Origin: CAZXEU01 sp965207385
Lineage (GTDB): Bacteria; Bacteroidota; Rhodothermia; Rhodothermales; Bin80
Direction: 5' to 3'
NCBI GenBank assembly: GCA_965207385.1
Contig: CBDBLZ010000009.1
Span: 1 to 18,186, forward strand
DNA length: 18,186 bases
Shown here: positions 16,094 through 18,186 of the stretch, one piece after another
How the letters are laid out: each line of letters starts with the position of its first letter
Position numbering within the stretch: position 1 is the stretch's first letter
Made by a program: the position numbers and the translations under genes
The notes under the pieces: generated by a model
What the model saw: only the letters and a program-made list of their open reading frames with translations
What the model was told of the DNA's origin: nothing
The model's database searches: none

Positions 16094-17089
16094 GTGAGGA
16101 TCCTGGCATCGTCCATCTCTGCTTTTCTCCTGGGTTTCGCACTGGCAATGCCGCCGGCAATTGTTGCAGCGCAGGAAGATGGCGAGCCGGTTACTGGGGA
16201 AGTAGACATTGCCGCCGACACTTTGATGGCAAGAATCGGCGTGCTTACACAGGTAGTAGGCGATGTCGGTTTGGGTGACGCAGAAGGCCAGGACACCAAT
16301 GGCTTTAGCCTGGCTGCCGCTCGCCTGCGAATAAGCGGCGATCTGGATCGCGGATTCAGCTACTTCTCTGAATTTGATTTCACGGACAGCCCAGCCGTGC
16401 TGGATGCCAAGATCGGCCTTGAGGTTTCGCCTGCATTAGCGATCGACGCCGGTCTCTTCAAAGTCCCCTTCAGTGCCGAGTATCTGGTCTCAACGTCCGC
16501 CACGGACTTCGTTGACCGCTCACAAGTCGCGCGCTCCATCGATCGCGGTCGCCAGGTGGGCGTGACCCTCCAGGGCGCGAGCCCAGGCACGGGGCTGGGA
16601 TACAACTTCGGACTGTTTACAGGAGGCGATCCTCCGGACAGCGGCCGGAGCCGCCTGTATATCGGCAGGCTCACTGCCGCGCCGCCGCTTTCCACCGGGA
16701 GCCTGGAGGCTGCCGGCGTCATAGCCTACAGCGATGCAGAAGGCGCCACCCGGATCCTGGCCGGTGGCGATTCGAGGTATACAAATGGCCGATTGTTGCT
16801 GTCGGCGGAAATCGCTCGCGCTTACCACAACGCTGAAAGTGAGCTTGATAGCCTGCGCACCAGCTATCACGTCACTGCGGGCTTCATGCTTAGGCCGCAC
16901 CGGCACCAAGTGCTGGCACGGTGGGATGACCTATCGACAGATGGTACCGGCAGCCAGCGGTACATTGTCTTCGGCTACAATGCCTGGCCCGCCCGGGGAG
17001 TCAGGGTGCAGCTCAACTACGTCATACCAGCGCGAGGCAGACGATCTGGCGCACATCGTGTACTTCTCAAGATTCAGGTAGCCATCTGA
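16094..17089 (+). CDS. OprO/OprP-like outer-membrane porin
   Basis: A 331-residue protein. I chose the GTG at 16094 because a signal peptide begins there (ILASSISAFLLGFALAMPPA, cut near IVAAQ-EDG). A TTG at 16037 would add 19 basic residues before it with no gain. The mature part matches the phosphate-selective porin O/P family: FSLAAARLRISGDLDRGFSY, FSEFDFTDSP, then SPALAIDAGLFKVPFSAEYL, TSATDFVDRSQVARS and RQVGVTLQG. It ends in beta strands (VRVQLNYVIPA, HRVLLKIQVAI). These are the typical order and spacing, though the protein is shorter than the roughly 400 residues common in the family. Many distant members are not phosphate specific, so the substrate is open. No neighbour belongs to a phosphate or polyphosphate pathway. 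It stands alone, with gene-poor stretches of 0.9 kb before and 0.34 kb after. An AAGG about 10 nt upstream of the GTG is the closest thing to a ribosome binding site. Confidence 0.82.
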   Translation: MRILASSISAFLLGFALAMPPAIVAAQEDGEPVTGEVDIAADTLMARIGVLTQVVGDVGLGDAEGQDTNGFSLAAARLRISGDLDRGFSYFSEFDFTDSPAVLDAKIGLEVSPALAIDAGLFKVPFSAEYLVSTSATDFVDRSQVARSIDRGRQVGVTLQGASPGTGLGYNFGLFTGGDPPDSGRSRLYIGRLTAAPPLSTGSLEAAGVIAYSDAEGATRILAGGDSRYTNGRLLLSAEIARAYHNAESELDSLRTSYHVTAGFMLRPHRHQVLARWDDLSTDGTGSQRYIVFGYNAWPARGVRVQLNYVIPARGRRSGAHRVLLKIQVAI

Positions 17090-17433
17090 GCGATAGCGCG
17101 AGTGAAAACAAATTGCTTCCGGCGTCGCAGTACCAGTATGGCTGAATCCGTCTCAGGAGTATTCTGGCCGAACATGGCCCCGGGTTCGCGCGCAAGTCGA
17201 CCCCAGGACCCGTTACTTCTAATTGTCGTCGCCATCACTTATAAATGTCGCCGATCAGACATACTTGAACACGATGGGATACCATCGGCGCAGTGGACGT
17301 TAGTCACCACAAGCCAAGCCTGCGCAAAAAGGCTCTGCCGCTTGAAACAGGCATTAACCGGCACGTGGTCGGTAAGACCGTATCGTCAGCCCGCATCAGA
17401 CAATAAATCGAAGTTTCGCGCCGTTCCGGTATA
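17090..17433. other. Gap of about 340 bp, no convincing gene
   Basis: A plus frame at 17102-17434 ends exactly at the next start but has no domain and no codon pattern like a gene. A perfect hairpin CGATGG-gata-CCATCG lies at 17272-17287, without a T run after it. TATAAT at 17430-17435 overlaps the next start codon and lacks a suitable -35 box. Nothing else is visible. Confidence 0.5.
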
Positions 17434-18186
17434 ATGAATTCAAGCAATTGCACCTGGCGAGCCTTCGCTGCAGCGGCGCTGCTTGCCTCCTTGGCCAGCG
17501 CATGCAACTCAGGAGGTTTTATAAACCAGATCCTGACTCCTGCTCACGTGGACTTCGGCGAGCTGTTTGTGCCCGAGGATACGACCCGACTTGACAACTC
17601 GGTACTGATCGGCCGCATCTGGATGCTGGACGTAAACGCGAACGGTGAATTCCTCGTGCTCGACACGCAGAGTCAGGGCGTGTACCTTTTCTCCCCCGGC
17701 GGAGAGCTAGTGCGGACGATGACAGTCACCGATTGCCATCCAGAGGCAGAGGTCAGCTTTACGTCGCAAGCCACCTTTCTGGACGAATTGCACGTTGCCG
17801 TATTGAATAACAGAGGCGTAATCGTTTTTGACCGCAACGGAGCGTGTGTCCGCGCATCCATCGACGGAGATTTCGCGACGAGTTCCGGTGGAATCTGCTC
17901 CCATAGGGATACCGTCTTTACCATGCCCTTCGCGGTGCTCCCCAGTTCCCGATCCGGGCAGCCGTTACACCAACGTATGCGGGGTTCGCCATGGCGTGCT
18001 TTGATGACGACGCTTGGTGGGTGTATTCGGAAAGCTTCGACGCGAGTCCCCGGCTGCAGAGCACAAGAGCCCCCCGATTCAAGCCGGATTTCTTTGTGGA
18101 TCGTACGCGGGACTATCCGGAATTTGGACTGGTGACGCAGGCGAATATGCAGAGCGTGACCGAAATGCTTAACAAGTCTGAAGCTG
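17434..18186 (+). pseudogene. 6-bladed beta-propeller lipoprotein, frameshifted and cut by the window end
   Basis: Starting at the ATG at 17434, the protein has a lipoprotein signal (AFAAAALLASLASAC, lipobox Cys24) and then propeller-like repeats of the 6-bladed/NHL-like type found in Bacteroidota lipoproteins: GRIWMLDVNANGEFLVLDTQ, GVYLFSPGGELVRTMTV, LHVAVLNNRGVIVFDRNGAC. This frame is sensible to about ICSHRDTVF (near 17915), then becomes Arg/Ser-rich and stops at 18135. The -1 frame is sensible from about LRGAPQFPIRAAV and continues past the window edge with YAGFAMACFDDDAWWVYSES, RFKPDFFVDRTRDYPEFGL and VTQANMQSVTEM. A 1-nt deletion near 17905-17945 joins the two. The gene would be an outer-membrane-attached protein of unknown ligand; family members often accompany transport genes. 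Downstream sequence is missing, so neither its full length nor its operon can be given. Real decay or a sequence error cannot be told apart here. Confidence 0.78.

Noticed and set aside
17102..17434. 110-codon plus-strand frame ending at the propeller start
   Set aside because: It has no domain and an irregular composition; the end-to-start contact alone is not enough.
17430..17435. TATAAT before the propeller gene
   Set aside because: It overlaps the start codon and has no suitable -35 box, so it cannot be the promoter of this start.

Overview
The window looks like a high-GC member of the Bacteroidota/Rhodothermota side of the tree (Rhodothermales-like). The evidence is a TonB-dependent receptor with an N-terminal carboxypeptidase-regulatory-like domain, an FG-GAP/VCBS + ASPIC/UnbV lipoprotein, a GWxTD-family secreted protein and a 6-bladed beta-propeller lipoprotein. 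Most starts also lack a clear Shine-Dalgarno sequence. This is inferred from gene families; there is no rRNA or other marker gene here.

Layout. Every gene I accept left of about 9.13 kb reads on the minus strand and every one right of it reads on the plus strand, so the divergence point is a gap of about 50 bp near 9134-9184. Minus arm, in transcription order: a 1095-residue FG-GAP/ASPIC lipoprotein; an M24 (Xaa-Pro-type) peptidase overlapping it by 4 bp; a GT4-type glycosyltransferase 2 bp further on, broken by a 1-nt frameshift; an RsbW-like HATPase; then a hairpin/T-rich terminator. Beyond that lie a secreted protein joining a degenerate HNH/DUF1524-like domain to a beta-barrel-like tail, and a FitA/FitB (VapBC-type) toxin-antitoxin pair whose PIN toxin carries an in-frame TGA at a position usually occupied by Trp. 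Plus arm: the GWxTD-family protein, the TonB-dependent receptor, a Gfo/Idh/MocA oxidoreductase, a non-coding stretch of about 0.9 kb rich in inverted repeats, an OprO/OprP-like porin, and a 6-bladed beta-propeller lipoprotein that is frameshifted and runs off the end.

How the genes fit together. The core (about 2.9-15.2 kb) is dense and well organised: secreted or surface proteins, a nutrient receptor, an oxidoreductase, and a tightly packed minus-strand unit that likely forms one transcript. The two flanks (1-2.9 kb and 15.2-18.2 kb) are looser, with long gaps. Three genes are disrupted (one nonsense, two frameshifts), two of them in the flanks. This can mean real gene decay or assembly errors; reads are needed to tell. 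I see no CRISPR array, tRNA, rRNA, transposase or complete novel defence system. The most unusual items are the dead-nuclease/beta-barrel fusion, the inverted-repeat cluster downstream of the oxidoreductase gene, and the helical inserts in the TonB receptor.
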